A stretch of 64,000 nucleotides of DNA from Patiriisocius marinus (GCF_008974325.1 NZ_BKCG01000001.1:496001-560000); one strand, 5' to 3'; counted from the stretch's first letter, positions 1 to 8,670 are shown. Translations and numbers: made by a program. The notes: generated by a model from the sequence alone, not told the origin.

Positions 1-331
1 GTATTTTTTTTGCTTGAGCTGACTTAAGAAACGAATTTACAGGAACCGATGGAGTAAGATACCAAACTTGATATCCCAACAAAATTAAATCGTATTTTGT
101 GTTAACTACATGCTCAGGAATTGGTTCTAACTCGCAGGGTATTTGCAAAAAAGATTCTGGGAATACATCGAAAAATTCGGTTTTGCCCCAAGGAAATGGA
201 TATGCCTCTTTTGGTTTAATTTCTTGATAAGTGATATTTATTTGAGCATCGTTAAGATCGGCTGTAATATTTTTTAAAATACTAGTAAGCTGACCTGTTT
301 GCGAATAGTAAAGAACTAATACCTTTTTCAT
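1..331 (-). CDS. darA: DarA-like flavodoxin-fold protein of flexirubin synthesis (partial, runs off left edge)
   Basis: Reading leftward from ATG at 331, the frame stays open for 110 codons to the window edge, so the C-terminus is missing. The start MKKVLVLYYSQTGQL is a flavodoxin-like phosphate-binding beginning, followed by a second strand-like stretch (KYDLILLGYQVWYLTPS). This matches the family annotated as dialkylresorcinol condensing enzyme DarA. In bacterial dialkylresorcinol pathways DarA works with the ketosynthase DarB and is reported to aromatise the cyclised intermediate. The ATG overlaps the stop of the upstream acyltransferase gene as ATGA (328-331), so translation is probably coupled. 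DarB is not in view and may lie further left. The family call rests on the N-terminus and on the operon context. Confidence 0.72.
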   Translation of the reverse strand, partial: MKKVLVLYYSQTGQLTSILKNITADLNDAQINITYQEIKPKEAYPFPWGKTEFFDVFPESFLQIPCELEPIPEHVVNTKYDLILLGYQVWYLTPSVPVNSFLKSAQAKKI

Positions 332-1215
332 GATGCTTTGTTTAAATTCCAAAAATCAAAATAATTAAACCACTGTTTAGGATACTTTTTAAGCATCCAC
401 TCAACACTTTTAGTATACTCACGAAGTAAATGAGGTGCGTCTCTATGAATATTTTGTGCTGTACGAGCATACAAATGATAGTGTTGCTTAGGATCTTTCA
501 TTACATAAACAAAAATAACAGGGACTTTTAAACGTGATGCAATCATAAATGGTCCAGCAGGAAATCTAGCTGTTTCGCCAAGAAGTTGCTCTTCCATAAA
601 CTTGGTTCCTTTTATATATCTATCACCCGTCATGCACACAATTTCATTTCTAGCTAATGCTGCATTTATTTCAAAAATATGAGAGATATCTTCTTTAATC
701 ACGATAAACTTGGTGTGTGACTTTCTAGTATATTTACTTAAATATTCTTTGATAGCTTGACGCTCTGCATCAGTAACGACGAGACTTATTGTAGCGGTTT
801 GATCTAATTCAGCAAAAAAGAATTCTGATATTTCAAAGTTTCCTACGTGAGCACTTATAAGTATCCCTCCTTGTTTATTATCTAATAAATTTTTAATATT
901 CTCCCTACCGTCAAAATCATAAGTAAAACTATCCCTCATTCCAGATGAAATGGCAACCTTATCGATAATTGTTTTACCGAAAGTTACAAAACTCTTATAC
1001 ACATGTACAATGCTTTTAAACTTGCTATATTTTAATCTTGAATTGAAATAATAGAAAATTGCTTTTACATTTGAAGGTGCAAAAAAACAATAATACAACG
1101 CAACAAAGAAAAGTAGTAGATATGCGGCCTTTACTCCTAAATTCTTAATTAGAAAAACAAATACCCTGTACCCAAAAACGGACCCCTTGGACTTACCTTC
1201 CCATTCTGAACTCAT
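328..1215 (-). CDS. LpxL/HtrB-like lysophospholipid acyltransferase of the pigment operon
   Basis: This 295-residue protein has a hydrophobic N-terminal anchor (about residues 28-46) and the acyltransferase motif H-x4-E at His123 and Glu128 (AHVGNFE), as in lipid A late acyltransferases. A further motif GDRYIKG follows near residue 197. In flexirubin and aryl-polyene clusters this family is thought to take part in joining or transferring the polyene acyl chain at the inner membrane, rather than in lipid A synthesis. It lies 17 bases after the acyl carrier protein gene and overlaps the DarA-like gene by four bases. The family is clear; the exact acyl substrate is inferred. Confidence 0.85.
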   Translation of the reverse strand: MSSEWEGKSKGSVFGYRVFVFLIKNLGVKAAYLLLFFVALYYCFFAPSNVKAIFYYFNSRLKYSKFKSIVHVYKSFVTFGKTIIDKVAISSGMRDSFTYDFDGRENIKNLLDNKQGGILISAHVGNFEISEFFFAELDQTATISLVVTDAERQAIKEYLSKYTRKSHTKFIVIKEDISHIFEINAALARNEIVCMTGDRYIKGTKFMEEQLLGETARFPAGPFMIASRLKVPVIFVYVMKDPKQHYHLYARTAQNIHRDAPHLLREYTKSVEWMLKKYPKQWFNYFDFWNLNKAS

Positions 1216-1232
1216 AGTATAAAGTCCTTATA

Positions 1233-1475
1233 TTAACTTATTTTGCGTTCAATTAAATCATAAAAATCTTGAAGAAGAACAACACCTTTAAAATCATCAC
1301 CTACTAATTTTACTGAAAAACTAGATTCTACAGCTACAACTAAATCTACGAAATCTAGACTATCAAGCTCTAGCGTTTCTTTAAGATGTGCTTCAGGTGT
1401 AAGATCATCTTCTTCAACCTCAAATTCATCTACTAGAAAGTAATGTATTTTTTCAATGATTTCTGTTTTGTCCAT
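1233..1475 (-). CDS. Acyl carrier protein
   Basis: The 80-residue acidic protein has the phosphopantetheine attachment motif DSLD, with Ser39 as the likely carrier residue (ETLELDSLDFVDLVV). Its length is normal for a free-standing ACP. It sits 5 bases after the ketosynthase gene and 17 bases before the acyltransferase gene. It is therefore the dedicated carrier on which the polyene chain of the pigment would be built, distinct from the primary fatty-acid ACP, which would be expected beside fabF elsewhere in the genome. Confidence 0.92.
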   Translation of the reverse strand: MDKTEIIEKIHYFLVDEFEVEEDDLTPEAHLKETLELDSLDFVDLVVAVESSFSVKLVGDDFKGVVLLQDFYDLIERKIS

Positions 1476-1480
1476 CGGTG

Positions 1481-2701
1481 TTATTGCAATTTTTTTATAA
1501 CTAATGCTGAATTTGTTCCTCCAAATCCGAAAGAATTCGACAAAAATACATCTATTTTTTTATCCAACGTTTTCTTCACTAAGTTTAATTTCTCCGAATC
1601 TTCATCCGGATTTTCCAAGTTTATGTTAGGTGCAACGAATGAATGTTGCATCATCAACATAGAATATACTACTTCGCTCGCTCCTGCCATCCAGCATTCA
1701 TGACCTGTCATTGATTTAGTTGAACTAACGTGCGGCCCCTTTGGCCCAAATACTTCAAAGATTGCTTTAGCTTCATTAGCATCACCTACAGGCGTTGATG
1801 TAGCGTGAGCATTAACATAATCAATCTGTTCAGGTTTTATAGAAGCCTGATCTAGTGCTTTCCTCATTGCTCTTGAAGGTCCTTCCACATTAGGTGTTGA
1901 GATATGCTCTCCATTAGAAGAAAACCCATATCCTACTATTTCTCCTAAAATAGTCGCTCCTCGCTCGATAGCAGATTCGTAACTTTCTAGTATCAATGTT
2001 GCTGCTCCACCACTTGGAATTAAACCATTTCTATCTTTATCAAATGGTCTTGACGCTTTTGCTGCATCTGTTTGGTCTGTTGCAAAAACACCTAAACCAT
2101 CAAAACTAGCAACTGCCAGCATATTTAATTCCTGTGCTCCGCCACATATAACCATCTCTTGCATCCCAGCTTTAATGAGCTGATATCCCATTCCAATGGC
2201 GTGAGAACCACTTGCACAAGCTGCACTTATTGTAAAGTTAACACCTGTTAGTTTGAAAATGGTTGACAAGTTCATTGTAACTGTTGAGTTCATCGCTTTA
2301 AAAATAGCACCCGAGCCCACAAGGGTTGTATCCTTTTTTTCACGAATAACATCTATTGATTCTATAACAGATTTTGCTGTAGAATCATTTCCGAAGAGAA
2401 TCCCTACTTCGTTTTTATTTAAATAATCTTGACTTACTTTAGCTTGCTCGAGAGCTTCTAGTGTAGAAACATACGCATACTGCGCTTCTTCTCCCATACT
2501 TACGCGCTCTCTTCTAGATAATAATTTTTTGAGTTCAGGTGGCGCAACTTGCCCTGTAAAGCAAGAACGAAAACCAAAATCTTTTCGCTTTTCGTCGTAC
2601 ACAATTCCCGAAGTCCCGTTGTATAAAGACTCCTTTACTTCTTGCAAATTTTTACCAATGCAGGAGTAAATTCCCATTCCTGTAATTACTACTCTTTTCA
2701 T
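1481..2701 (-). CDS. Beta-ketoacyl-ACP synthase (FabF-like), chain elongation
   Basis: The 406-residue protein keeps the full Cys-His-His active site of elongating ketosynthases: Cys162 in SAACASGSHAIG, His299 in NAHATSTPVGD, and His334 in SSTKSMTGHE. It is therefore a catalytic ketosynthase and not a chain-length factor lacking Cys. It would condense malonyl-ACP with the aromatic starter or the growing polyene. The gene follows the ketoreductase by 2 bases and precedes the ACP by 5, so the three form a tight synthase set. A partner chain-length factor is common in aryl-polyene clusters but is not seen inside this window. Confidence 0.9.
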   Translation of the reverse strand: MKRVVITGMGIYSCIGKNLQEVKESLYNGTSGIVYDEKRKDFGFRSCFTGQVAPPELKKLLSRRERVSMGEEAQYAYVSTLEALEQAKVSQDYLNKNEVGILFGNDSTAKSVIESIDVIREKKDTTLVGSGAIFKAMNSTVTMNLSTIFKLTGVNFTISAACASGSHAIGMGYQLIKAGMQEMVICGGAQELNMLAVASFDGLGVFATDQTDAAKASRPFDKDRNGLIPSGGAATLILESYESAIERGATILGEIVGYGFSSNGEHISTPNVEGPSRAMRKALDQASIKPEQIDYVNAHATSTPVGDANEAKAIFEVFGPKGPHVSSTKSMTGHECWMAGASEVVYSMLMMQHSFVAPNINLENPDEDSEKLNLVKKTLDKKIDVFLSNSFGFGGTNSALVIKKLQ

Positions 2702-2703
2702 AA

Positions 2704-3435
2704 TTAAGAATATATTCCGCCGTTTATACTAATAACTTCTCCGGTAATATACGAAGCTTTTTTAGACGCTAAGAAAGATACAAGATGTGCTACTTCTTCA
2801 ACAGCTCCAAAACGATTAGCAGGAATCATTTTTTTAAGTTCTTTTTCATCAAGATCTGCTGTCATATCACTTTTAATAAACCCAGGTGCAACTGCGTTTA
2901 CAGTAATGTTTCTTTTAGCAATTTCTTGCGAAAGTGATTTAGTTGCAGCTATAACAGCTCCCTTTGCTGCAGCATAATTTGTTTGGCCAGGATTTCCTTT
3001 TAAACCAGAAACCGAAACCATATTAATAATTCGACCGTAACGATTGCGTAATAATTTTTGAACTAGATGGTTTGTTACATTGAAAAACCCGTTTAGACTT
3101 GTGTTGATTACAGTATGCCAATCTTCTTGTGGCATCCACATAAACATCCCATCTTTAGTAATTCCCGCATTATTGACAATAACCTCAATTATCGCGTCCT
3201 TATTTTCATCTTGCCAAGTATCCAAAGCGGTTTGAACTGCAGTTGCATCAGTTACATTAAAAGGTAAAAGTGTAGCTGTTTTTCCATGAGCTTCAACGGC
3301 TGCTTTTACTTCTTCTGCTGCAACTTTATTACTATTGTAATTAATAAGAATATGGTACTCACTATCCTGAGCTAATTGTATACAAACCGCTCGACCTATT
3401 CCTCTTGAACCTCCTGTTACTAATGCGTATTTCAT
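2704..3435 (-). CDS. 3-oxoacyl-ACP reductase (FabG-like SDR)
   Basis: This is a classical short-chain dehydrogenase of 243 residues. It has the nucleotide-binding TGGSRGIG at residues 7-14, NNAG at 88-91, catalytic Ser141 (NMVSVSG), and the Tyr154-x3-Lys158 pair (YAAAK). It would reduce the beta-keto group on ACP-bound intermediates with NADPH. It sits 15 bases after the WG-repeat gene and 2 bases before the ketosynthase gene. The tight placement supports dedication to pigment synthesis; the sequence alone could equally be a housekeeping FabG. Confidence 0.9.
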   Translation of the reverse strand: MKYALVTGGSRGIGRAVCIQLAQDSEYHILINYNSNKVAAEEVKAAVEAHGKTATLLPFNVTDATAVQTALDTWQDENKDAIIEVIVNNAGITKDGMFMWMPQEDWHTVINTSLNGFFNVTNHLVQKLLRNRYGRIINMVSVSGLKGNPGQTNYAAAKGAVIAATKSLSQEIAKRNITVNAVAPGFIKSDMTADLDEKELKKMIPANRFGAVEEVAHLVSFLASKKASYITGEVISINGGIYS

Positions 3436-3450
3436 GTATTTTTTTAATTT

Positions 3451-4581
3451 TTATTTAGCAAATAGCTCAACATTTTGATACCATTTTCCACCTAAAGGAT
3501 TTCCTTGTTCATCAATAAAACCCCAACTTTTCTCATATTTAACTCTTGCTAAATTTCCTAAAAATCCTTTTGGATTATTTTTAGAAAAAATATTTAACCC
3601 CCCTGCAGAAATTGCATATTGTGCAGGAATAACCATTTTACCGGTTTTATCAATAAAACCCCATAATTTCTTTTCTTTTACAGGAGCCAATCCATTATCT
3701 GCGAATGTTTCAGCATCTCTAAATTGAAACGCTATTATTTCTTTACCTGTTTCATCAATATAACCCCAAGCATCATCGTTAAAAACTGGTGCTAACCCAT
3801 TGCTGAATGCACGTGCTTTATAATACTGTGGTGAAATTATCCATGCTCCTTTTGCATTTACGAAACCTACCTTTTTATCTTTTCTAGCATAAGTGAGTTT
3901 TTCTCCTTCCGGAAAATCCCAAACCTTATCTGCACCAGAAATAATATTCATAGATCCTTCAACAAGAATTCCAAATGAATCTCCTTTTCGAACAGCTATT
4001 CCTTGGCCCCTATAATCTCCTATCTCATCATAAATAGCAGGAACAAACTCTTTACCAGAAGTATCGATCATACCCCATTTATCATCAACTCTAACTTTAG
4101 CATAACCATCTACAAAAGGTTTAATTACATTGTATTTAGGTTCTAAAACAACCTCTCCTTTTGTGTTTATAAGCCCAACTTTTTTATCTATAGAGTAAAA
4201 TGCAACGCCAAATTTATTAAAGTCATAATACTTCTCCTTAACAGGTGTCTGTAGCACTTTGTTATTTTTATCTATATAATTCCAATGCTTATCGATTAAA
4301 ACTAAGGCATAACCAGAATTGAACGGTTTTACTTTATCATATTCTGGTTCAATTACCCAGTCACCACTTGTATTAATGAAACCCCATTGATCATTTTTCA
4401 TTGCAGCTGCTAGTCCATCAGAAAAATCTCCTGCTTTCGCAAATTGCGGATTAATTTTAAACGTACCCATTTTATCTATATATCCAAATTGATCATTATC
4501 CCTAACCCTTGCTAATTCTTGTGCTAACAAAGAAGTTGACGTTAATAATACTGTGAGAATTAAAATGAGAAAACGTTTCAT
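3451..4581 (-). CDS. Secreted WG-repeat protein
   Basis: The 376-residue protein starts with a signal peptide (MKRFLILILTVLLTSTSLLA). It is then built from about nine short repeats with the core (W/V)G(F/Y/M/L)(I/V)(D/N)-x2-G, each followed by a strand ending in a GLA or GYA turn: the WG (KWG) repeat family. Such repeats probably form a beta-rich or propeller-like surface for binding. The gene is in the middle of the pigment operon, 6 bases after the ammonia-lyase gene. It has no catalytic motif. A role in handling or placing the pigment in the envelope is only inferred from position. Confidence 0.83.
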   Translation of the reverse strand: MKRFLILILTVLLTSTSLLAQELARVRDNDQFGYIDKMGTFKINPQFAKAGDFSDGLAAAMKNDQWGFINTSGDWVIEPEYDKVKPFNSGYALVLIDKHWNYIDKNNKVLQTPVKEKYYDFNKFGVAFYSIDKKVGLINTKGEVVLEPKYNVIKPFVDGYAKVRVDDKWGMIDTSGKEFVPAIYDEIGDYRGQGIAVRKGDSFGILVEGSMNIISGADKVWDFPEGEKLTYARKDKKVGFVNAKGAWIISPQYYKARAFSNGLAPVFNDDAWGYIDETGKEIIAFQFRDAETFADNGLAPVKEKKLWGFIDKTGKMVIPAQYAISAGGLNIFSKNNPKGFLGNLARVKYEKSWGFIDEQGNPLGGKWYQNVELFAK

Positions 4582-4587
4582 GGTGTT

Positions 4588-6114
4588 TTATTTTTCTTGA
4601 TTAATAATTAAGTCTTTTACAGCGTTAACATAAGGATACATCACTACATCATCTTCAAATGCTGGGACAATAGCTCTTATTTGGCTATACATTTCCTTTG
4701 TTTTAGAAGACACTTTATCTTGTACTCCTAAGTATTCAATTGCCTGTACTATTGTAATTAAGTGAATTCCCATTACTTCAAAACCATTTTCAATTACTTT
4801 TCTAGTAATTAAAGCCGCATTTGTCCCCATACTTACTACATCCTGATTATCATTATTATTAGGAATAGAATGTACATACATTGGGTTAGAAAGCATTTGG
4901 TTTTCTGCAGTTGTTGACGTTGCAGTAAACTGCACTCCTTGCATCCCAAAGTTTAATCCTAGCTGTCCAAGGTTCACAAATGGAGGCAATATATCATTCA
5001 ACTTAGAATTTAAAAGGTAGTTTAGTTGTCTTTCGGCAAGCATCGTCATTTTTGTAACAACAATTTTAAGCTTATCCATTTCTAAGGAAACATAATCCCC
5101 ATGAAAATTTCCGCCGTGATACACTTGCTTCTTTTCAACATTTACAATAGGGTTATCGTTTGCCGAATTCACCTCTTCAATCATTACATTTTCAACAGCT
5201 TCTAAGGTATCCAAAACTGGCCCTAAAATTTGTGGAACACAACGTAAAGAATAATATTCTTGAACCTTTTCTTCAAAAACCTCTACATCGCTATTTTCTT
5301 TATATAAATGATGCTCACGTTTTCTAGTTAATGAACTATCATTTAAATGATCTCGCATTGCTTGTGCAACAGCGCGCTGACCTTTATGTTTTTTTGTCTG
5401 ATTAATTTCTTCTGAAAGATGATCGTCGTAAGCCTCTACTATTTCATTAATAGCTGAGCTTGCTTTAATCATCCAGTTTAATAAACGACGTGTATATATT
5501 GTATTAACAATACCTATTCCAGTCATTACTGAAGTACCATTCATCAACCCTAATCCCTCGCGTAATTCAACTTTAATAGGGTTTAAGTTTTCAGCCTTAA
5601 AAACATCAGCAGTTGCCATTCGTTCACCATTATAGAAAACTTCACCTTCTCCTATTAAAACTAATGCTAAATGTGCTAACTGAACAAGATCTCCACTAGC
5701 ACCAACTCCCCCATGTTCATAAATTAATGGAGTGATATTTCGGTTAATTAATTCAGTCATTAAGTGAATAACTGAAACGTGAATACCTGAATTCCCAAGA
5801 CTCAATGTATTTAATCTAGCTAGCATTGCAGCCTTTACGTATTGAGGTGAAATTGGATTTCCAGTACCCGAAGCATGGCTACGAATAAGGTTGTATTGGA
5901 GCGAAATAAGATCTTCATCTTTTATCTTATACTGCGCCATGGGACCAAAACCAGTGTTGACTCCATAGATTACTTTGTTAGCTGAAAACTCCTTTAAAAA
6001 ATCAAAACTTTCCTGAACTGTTTTTAAAACTTCATCGTGGATTTTTATTTTTTTATTTTTGAATATCACATCATAAAACTCTCCTACTCCTAATTCTCCT
6101 TTAAATTGTAACAT
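4588..6114 (-). CDS. Aromatic amino acid ammonia-lyase, probably tyrosine ammonia-lyase
   Basis: This 508-residue lyase has the self-forming MIO cofactor triad Ala139-Ser140-Gly141 (GGVGASGDLVQL) and the catalytic Tyr50 in IYGVNTGFGP. The substrate-selectivity stretch reads LIRSHASGTG (77-86), the form seen in the characterised Flavobacterium johnsoniae tyrosine ammonia-lyase, as I recall that protein. Overall likeness to it appears high along the whole length. It would convert tyrosine to 4-coumarate, the aromatic starter of flexirubins. It is the first gene of the minus-strand operon, and its start lies about 100 bases from the divergent halogenase gene. A histidine-specific lyase (HutH) is the alternative, but no other hut genes are near. 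Confidence 0.87.
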   Translation of the reverse strand: MLQFKGELGVGEFYDVIFKNKKIKIHDEVLKTVQESFDFLKEFSANKVIYGVNTGFGPMAQYKIKDEDLISLQYNLIRSHASGTGNPISPQYVKAAMLARLNTLSLGNSGIHVSVIHLMTELINRNITPLIYEHGGVGASGDLVQLAHLALVLIGEGEVFYNGERMATADVFKAENLNPIKVELREGLGLMNGTSVMTGIGIVNTIYTRRLLNWMIKASSAINEIVEAYDDHLSEEINQTKKHKGQRAVAQAMRDHLNDSSLTRKREHHLYKENSDVEVFEEKVQEYYSLRCVPQILGPVLDTLEAVENVMIEEVNSANDNPIVNVEKKQVYHGGNFHGDYVSLEMDKLKIVVTKMTMLAERQLNYLLNSKLNDILPPFVNLGQLGLNFGMQGVQFTATSTTAENQMLSNPMYVHSIPNNNDNQDVVSMGTNAALITRKVIENGFEVMGIHLITIVQAIEYLGVQDKVSSKTKEMYSQIRAIVPAFEDDVVMYPYVNAVKDLIINQEK

Positions 6115-6170
6115 GAAATGTGGCCTGCGTTTTTTTGGTTAGTTTGTAATTTAGCTAAAATAAATATAAC

Positions 6171-6191
6171 TAATTTTGATTTGCAAATTTA
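6171..6191. promoter_or_regulatory. Overlapping divergent promoter elements of the pigment genes
   Basis: On the plus strand TAATTTTG (6171-6178) fits the Bacteroidota -7 element TAnnTTTG and has a TTTG at 6143-6146, 24 bases upstream, slightly long for a -33 element. On the minus strand TAAATTTG reads from 6191 to 6184. The two lie within about 20 bases and flank a 10-base palindrome (ATTTGCAAAT, 6179-6188). This arrangement would let one regulator control both the halogenase and the ammonia-lyase operon. This is consensus matching by eye only. Confidence 0.4.
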
Positions 6192-6221
6192 GTATAATTA
6201 AACAATTATAAAACAGAGACA

Positions 6222-7481
6222 ATGGGGAGCGATGAAACTGTAGACGTGCTAATAATAGGGGCTGGACCTTCAGGTTCAGTTGCCTCTGCTTACCTTCACA
6301 ATAAGGGGATAAAAGTAAAAGTAATAGAAAAAAGTAAATTCCCAAGATTTGTTGTAGGGGAAAGTTTACTTCCCCGATGTATGGACCATTTTAAAGAAGT
6401 TGATTTAATTGATTGCTTAATAGCTCAAAATTTCGAAAAGAAAAATGGCGCTCGATTTATTAGAGGAGAGCAAGTGTGTGAATTTGACTTTTCTAAAAAA
6501 CATACGGATGGCTGGAACTGGACTTGGCAAGTACCTAGAGCAGAATTTGATAATACTATTGCTCAGGAACTTATAAGTCGTGGAGTTGATATTACTTTTG
6601 AACATGCAGTAACAGATGTTTCATTTAATGACGATGGTAGCTCCATAACAACCATTGTCGACAATAAAAATAAAGCCACAAAAATTAAAGCACAATTTAT
6701 AATCGATAGCAGCGGACATGGACGTGTTCTTCCTAGATTATTAAACCTTGACAAACCTTCACAAATACCTAAGCACTCTTCTATTTTTACTCATGTTGAT
6801 GATATAAAAAGACCCGAAGGATACGATGGAACAAGAATTACTTTTGATATAGTTAGTCAACACGTTTGGTTGTGGGTAATACCTTTCTCAAATGGAAAAT
6901 GTAGTATAGGATTTGTTGGACCAACGGAATATATGGAATCTTTTAAAGGTACCAACTCAGAGAAACTGATAGAAATGATGAAAACAAGCGAGTATTATAA
7001 TTCTCGCTTTGAGGGTATCCCTTTTGACTTTGAACCTATAATGATAAAAAATGTAGCTAAGTCTGTAACTAAACTTTATGGTAAAGGCTTTTCATTAACA
7101 GGAAACAGTGCTGAGTTTCTTGACCCAGTATTCTCAAGCGGTGTAACATTTGCAACAGAATCTGGATTACTTTCTGCAAAGCTCATTGCAAGACAGCTAG
7201 AAGGAGAAACTGTAGATTGGGAAACTGAGTATTCCGATCATATCAAAGAAGGGGTTAATGTTTTCTCCACTTATGTAAAGGAGTGGTATTCTGGAAACTT
7301 ACAGAAAATTTTCTTTCATTACCAAGAGAACCCAACTATTAAAAGTCAAATCTGTGCAGTTTTAGCAGGATACGTTTGGGATAAAACAAATCCATTTGTT
7401 AAAAACCACAATAGACTTGTGAAAACCGTTGCTCATATTGCAGATATGGAAGCAGAAGCTATCGAGAAAAAGCTTAAATAG
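6222..7481 (+). CDS. FAD-dependent halogenase-like oxidoreductase of the pigment locus
   Basis: The 419-residue flavoprotein starts with an FAD-binding GAGPSG motif (13-18) and a GESLLP motif (46-51). It has three marks of flavin halogenases: W-x-W-x-I-P (VWLWVIP, about residue 217), DPVFSSGV near residue 302, and a lysine in the pattern F-x2-K-x-G-A-x-F. That lysine is Lys74, the position of the catalytic lysine that carries hypohalous acid. Many flexirubins are halogenated on the aromatic ring, so a carrier-bound or free phenolic substrate is plausible. It is divergent from the ammonia-lyase operon and closed by a terminator at 7501. Plain monooxygenases or reductases of the same fold remain possible. 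Confidence 0.78.
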   Translation: MGSDETVDVLIIGAGPSGSVASAYLHNKGIKVKVIEKSKFPRFVVGESLLPRCMDHFKEVDLIDCLIAQNFEKKNGARFIRGEQVCEFDFSKKHTDGWNWTWQVPRAEFDNTIAQELISRGVDITFEHAVTDVSFNDDGSSITTIVDNKNKATKIKAQFIIDSSGHGRVLPRLLNLDKPSQIPKHSSIFTHVDDIKRPEGYDGTRITFDIVSQHVWLWVIPFSNGKCSIGFVGPTEYMESFKGTNSEKLIEMMKTSEYYNSRFEGIPFDFEPIMIKNVAKSVTKLYGKGFSLTGNSAEFLDPVFSSGVTFATESGLLSAKLIARQLEGETVDWETEYSDHIKEGVNVFSTYVKEWYSGNLQKIFFHYQENPTIKSQICAVLAGYVWDKTNPFVKNHNRLVKTVAHIADMEAEAIEKKLK

Positions 7482-7500
7482 CTTTTAAAGACCGTCAATA

Positions 7501-7534
7501 AAAAAGCCCAAACCTTAACGGTTTGGGCTTTTTT
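7501..7534. terminator. Bidirectional terminator hairpin
   Basis: A 14-base arm (7501-7514) pairs perfectly with 7520-7533 around a 5-base loop, with A-run and T-run flanks. It lies between the convergent halogenase gene and the 7550-8149 gene and can serve both. Confidence 0.9.
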
Positions 7535-7549
7535 CTAGTCAAAAACTAA

Positions 7550-8149
7550 TTACCAAGCTTTTTTGTTAATTGTTTTAGCTAATGTTTTAGCTAGTTTAGC
7601 ATACGATTCTGAAATTCTATAACCTGAATCAAAATCATACCCCATAGCTCCATTTCCTTCTGCTTTTTTATACTTTACAGAAAACAATACGTCATCTGGA
7701 TTATCAGTTTTGTAGATGGTAATTATAGCATCAACCTTAGATGGTTGGCGCATAACACCTACATTATACCCCGCATACAACAAAGTTGTATGAACTTTCA
7801 TTGTGTACTCTGCGTTTGGTAAATCTTTTCCAACTTGAAACTCTTCATATCGTTTGTTGAATGATTCAATAAACTTAGGCTCATAACGTTCTTCTCTATC
7901 ACTAAACCAAGAAGCTTTAAATTTTTCACCACTCCCTGCTTCTTTTTTCTCACGTTTAGCCATTTTATCCTCCAAAAATGCTTCTTCATTATCATACTTT
8001 GGAATTTCAAGATCTGAATAATCAAAAACTAGATTGTACTCTGTAATTCCTTTTAAATCTTTAAAATCTCCTTTTAAAACTTTTGCTTTTTGAGCAAACG
8101 TTGTTGCAGCTATTAATACCGCGAATACTAATGTTAGTTGTTTTTTCAT
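7550..8149 (-). CDS. Secreted protein of unknown function
   Basis: I do not recognise a named family for this 199-residue protein. It has a cleavable signal peptide (MKKQLTLVFAVLIAATTFAQ). The mature part is rich in Lys and Glu, and the C-terminal third has alternating strands ending in a GNGAMGYDFDSGYRISES stretch and a KTLAK helix. Cysteine is absent after the signal peptide, so it is not a lipoprotein. It is monocistronic: a terminator follows it, and a possible -7 element (TACATTTG on the minus strand, 8169-8176) lies just upstream. An envelope or periplasmic role is the most that can be said. Confidence 0.75.
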   Translation of the reverse strand: MKKQLTLVFAVLIAATTFAQKAKVLKGDFKDLKGITEYNLVFDYSDLEIPKYDNEEAFLEDKMAKREKKEAGSGEKFKASWFSDREERYEPKFIESFNKRYEEFQVGKDLPNAEYTMKVHTTLLYAGYNVGVMRQPSKVDAIITIYKTDNPDDVLFSVKYKKAEGNGAMGYDFDSGYRISESYAKLAKTLAKTINKKAW

Positions 8150-8460
8150 TTTATTAAATTTTAAGTTACAAATGTAGTCTAATATAAAATTAGGTGGAAT
8201 TTATTTAAAAAGAGTACAATTATCACATTTTGAAAACTTAAAAATGAAATAATTAATAATATTTAAACAAAGTATTAGGTATTTGTAACGGATAAAAATG
8301 AATAATTTAATAAGAAATAATCAATAGTAATTATATCATAAAAAACAGTATTTTAAACTCTTAGAAACTACTAACAAAGTGAGTAATATCAACACTTAGA
8401 AGAGACACAAACTAGTGTAAATAAAAAAATCCCAATCTAGTTAAAGATTGAGATTTGTTG
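8150..8460. other. Intergenic stretch without a gene
   Basis: Very AT-rich with many stops on both strands. It holds the minus-strand -7 candidate at 8169-8176 and, at its right end, the terminator of tRNA-Gln (8427-8456). I see no other structure and no convincing reading frame. Confidence 0.6.
8427..8456 (-). terminator. Terminator of tRNA-Gln
   Basis: An inverted repeat (8427-8438 with 8445-8456, one unpaired or mismatched position) lies directly 3' of the tRNA on the minus strand, where it is followed by a T-run. Confidence 0.7.
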
Positions 8461-8531
8461 TTGTCCCACTAGGACTCGAACCTAGAACGACGGTACCAAA
8501 AACCGCTGTGTTACCATTACACCATGGGACA
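8461..8531 (-). tRNA. tRNA-Gln (anticodon UUG)
   Basis: The minus strand folds as a 71-base tRNA. The acceptor stem TGTCCCA pairs with TGGGACA and the discriminator is A. The D-arm holds AATGGTA. The anticodon stem-loop is GCGGT-TTTTGGT-ACCGT, giving anticodon TTG. The T-arm is CTAGG-TTCGAGT-CCTAG. CCA is not encoded. A U1-A72 closing pair is usual for bacterial tRNA-Gln. Confidence 0.96.
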
Positions 8532-8655
8532 TTACCCTATTTAGAGACTTTCGTCTTTCCAAAGTCACAAAGTAGTATTGTTTTCTTTAGAGGATGCAAA
8601 TTTAATACAATTTAAAAAGTGTGCAATAAAAAATTACAAAAAATTACAACTTAAT

Positions 8656-8670
8656 ATTTCAGAAGTAAAA
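8656..8670 (+). repeat. Copy of a short ATTTCAGAAG-type motif (diverged)
   Basis: ATTTCAGAAGTAAAA is a near copy of the hairpin motif found in full form at 22218 and 37462. Over the 20-base shared core it differs from those copies at two positions. It lies in the gap upstream of the DUF2723 gene. Confidence 0.4.
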
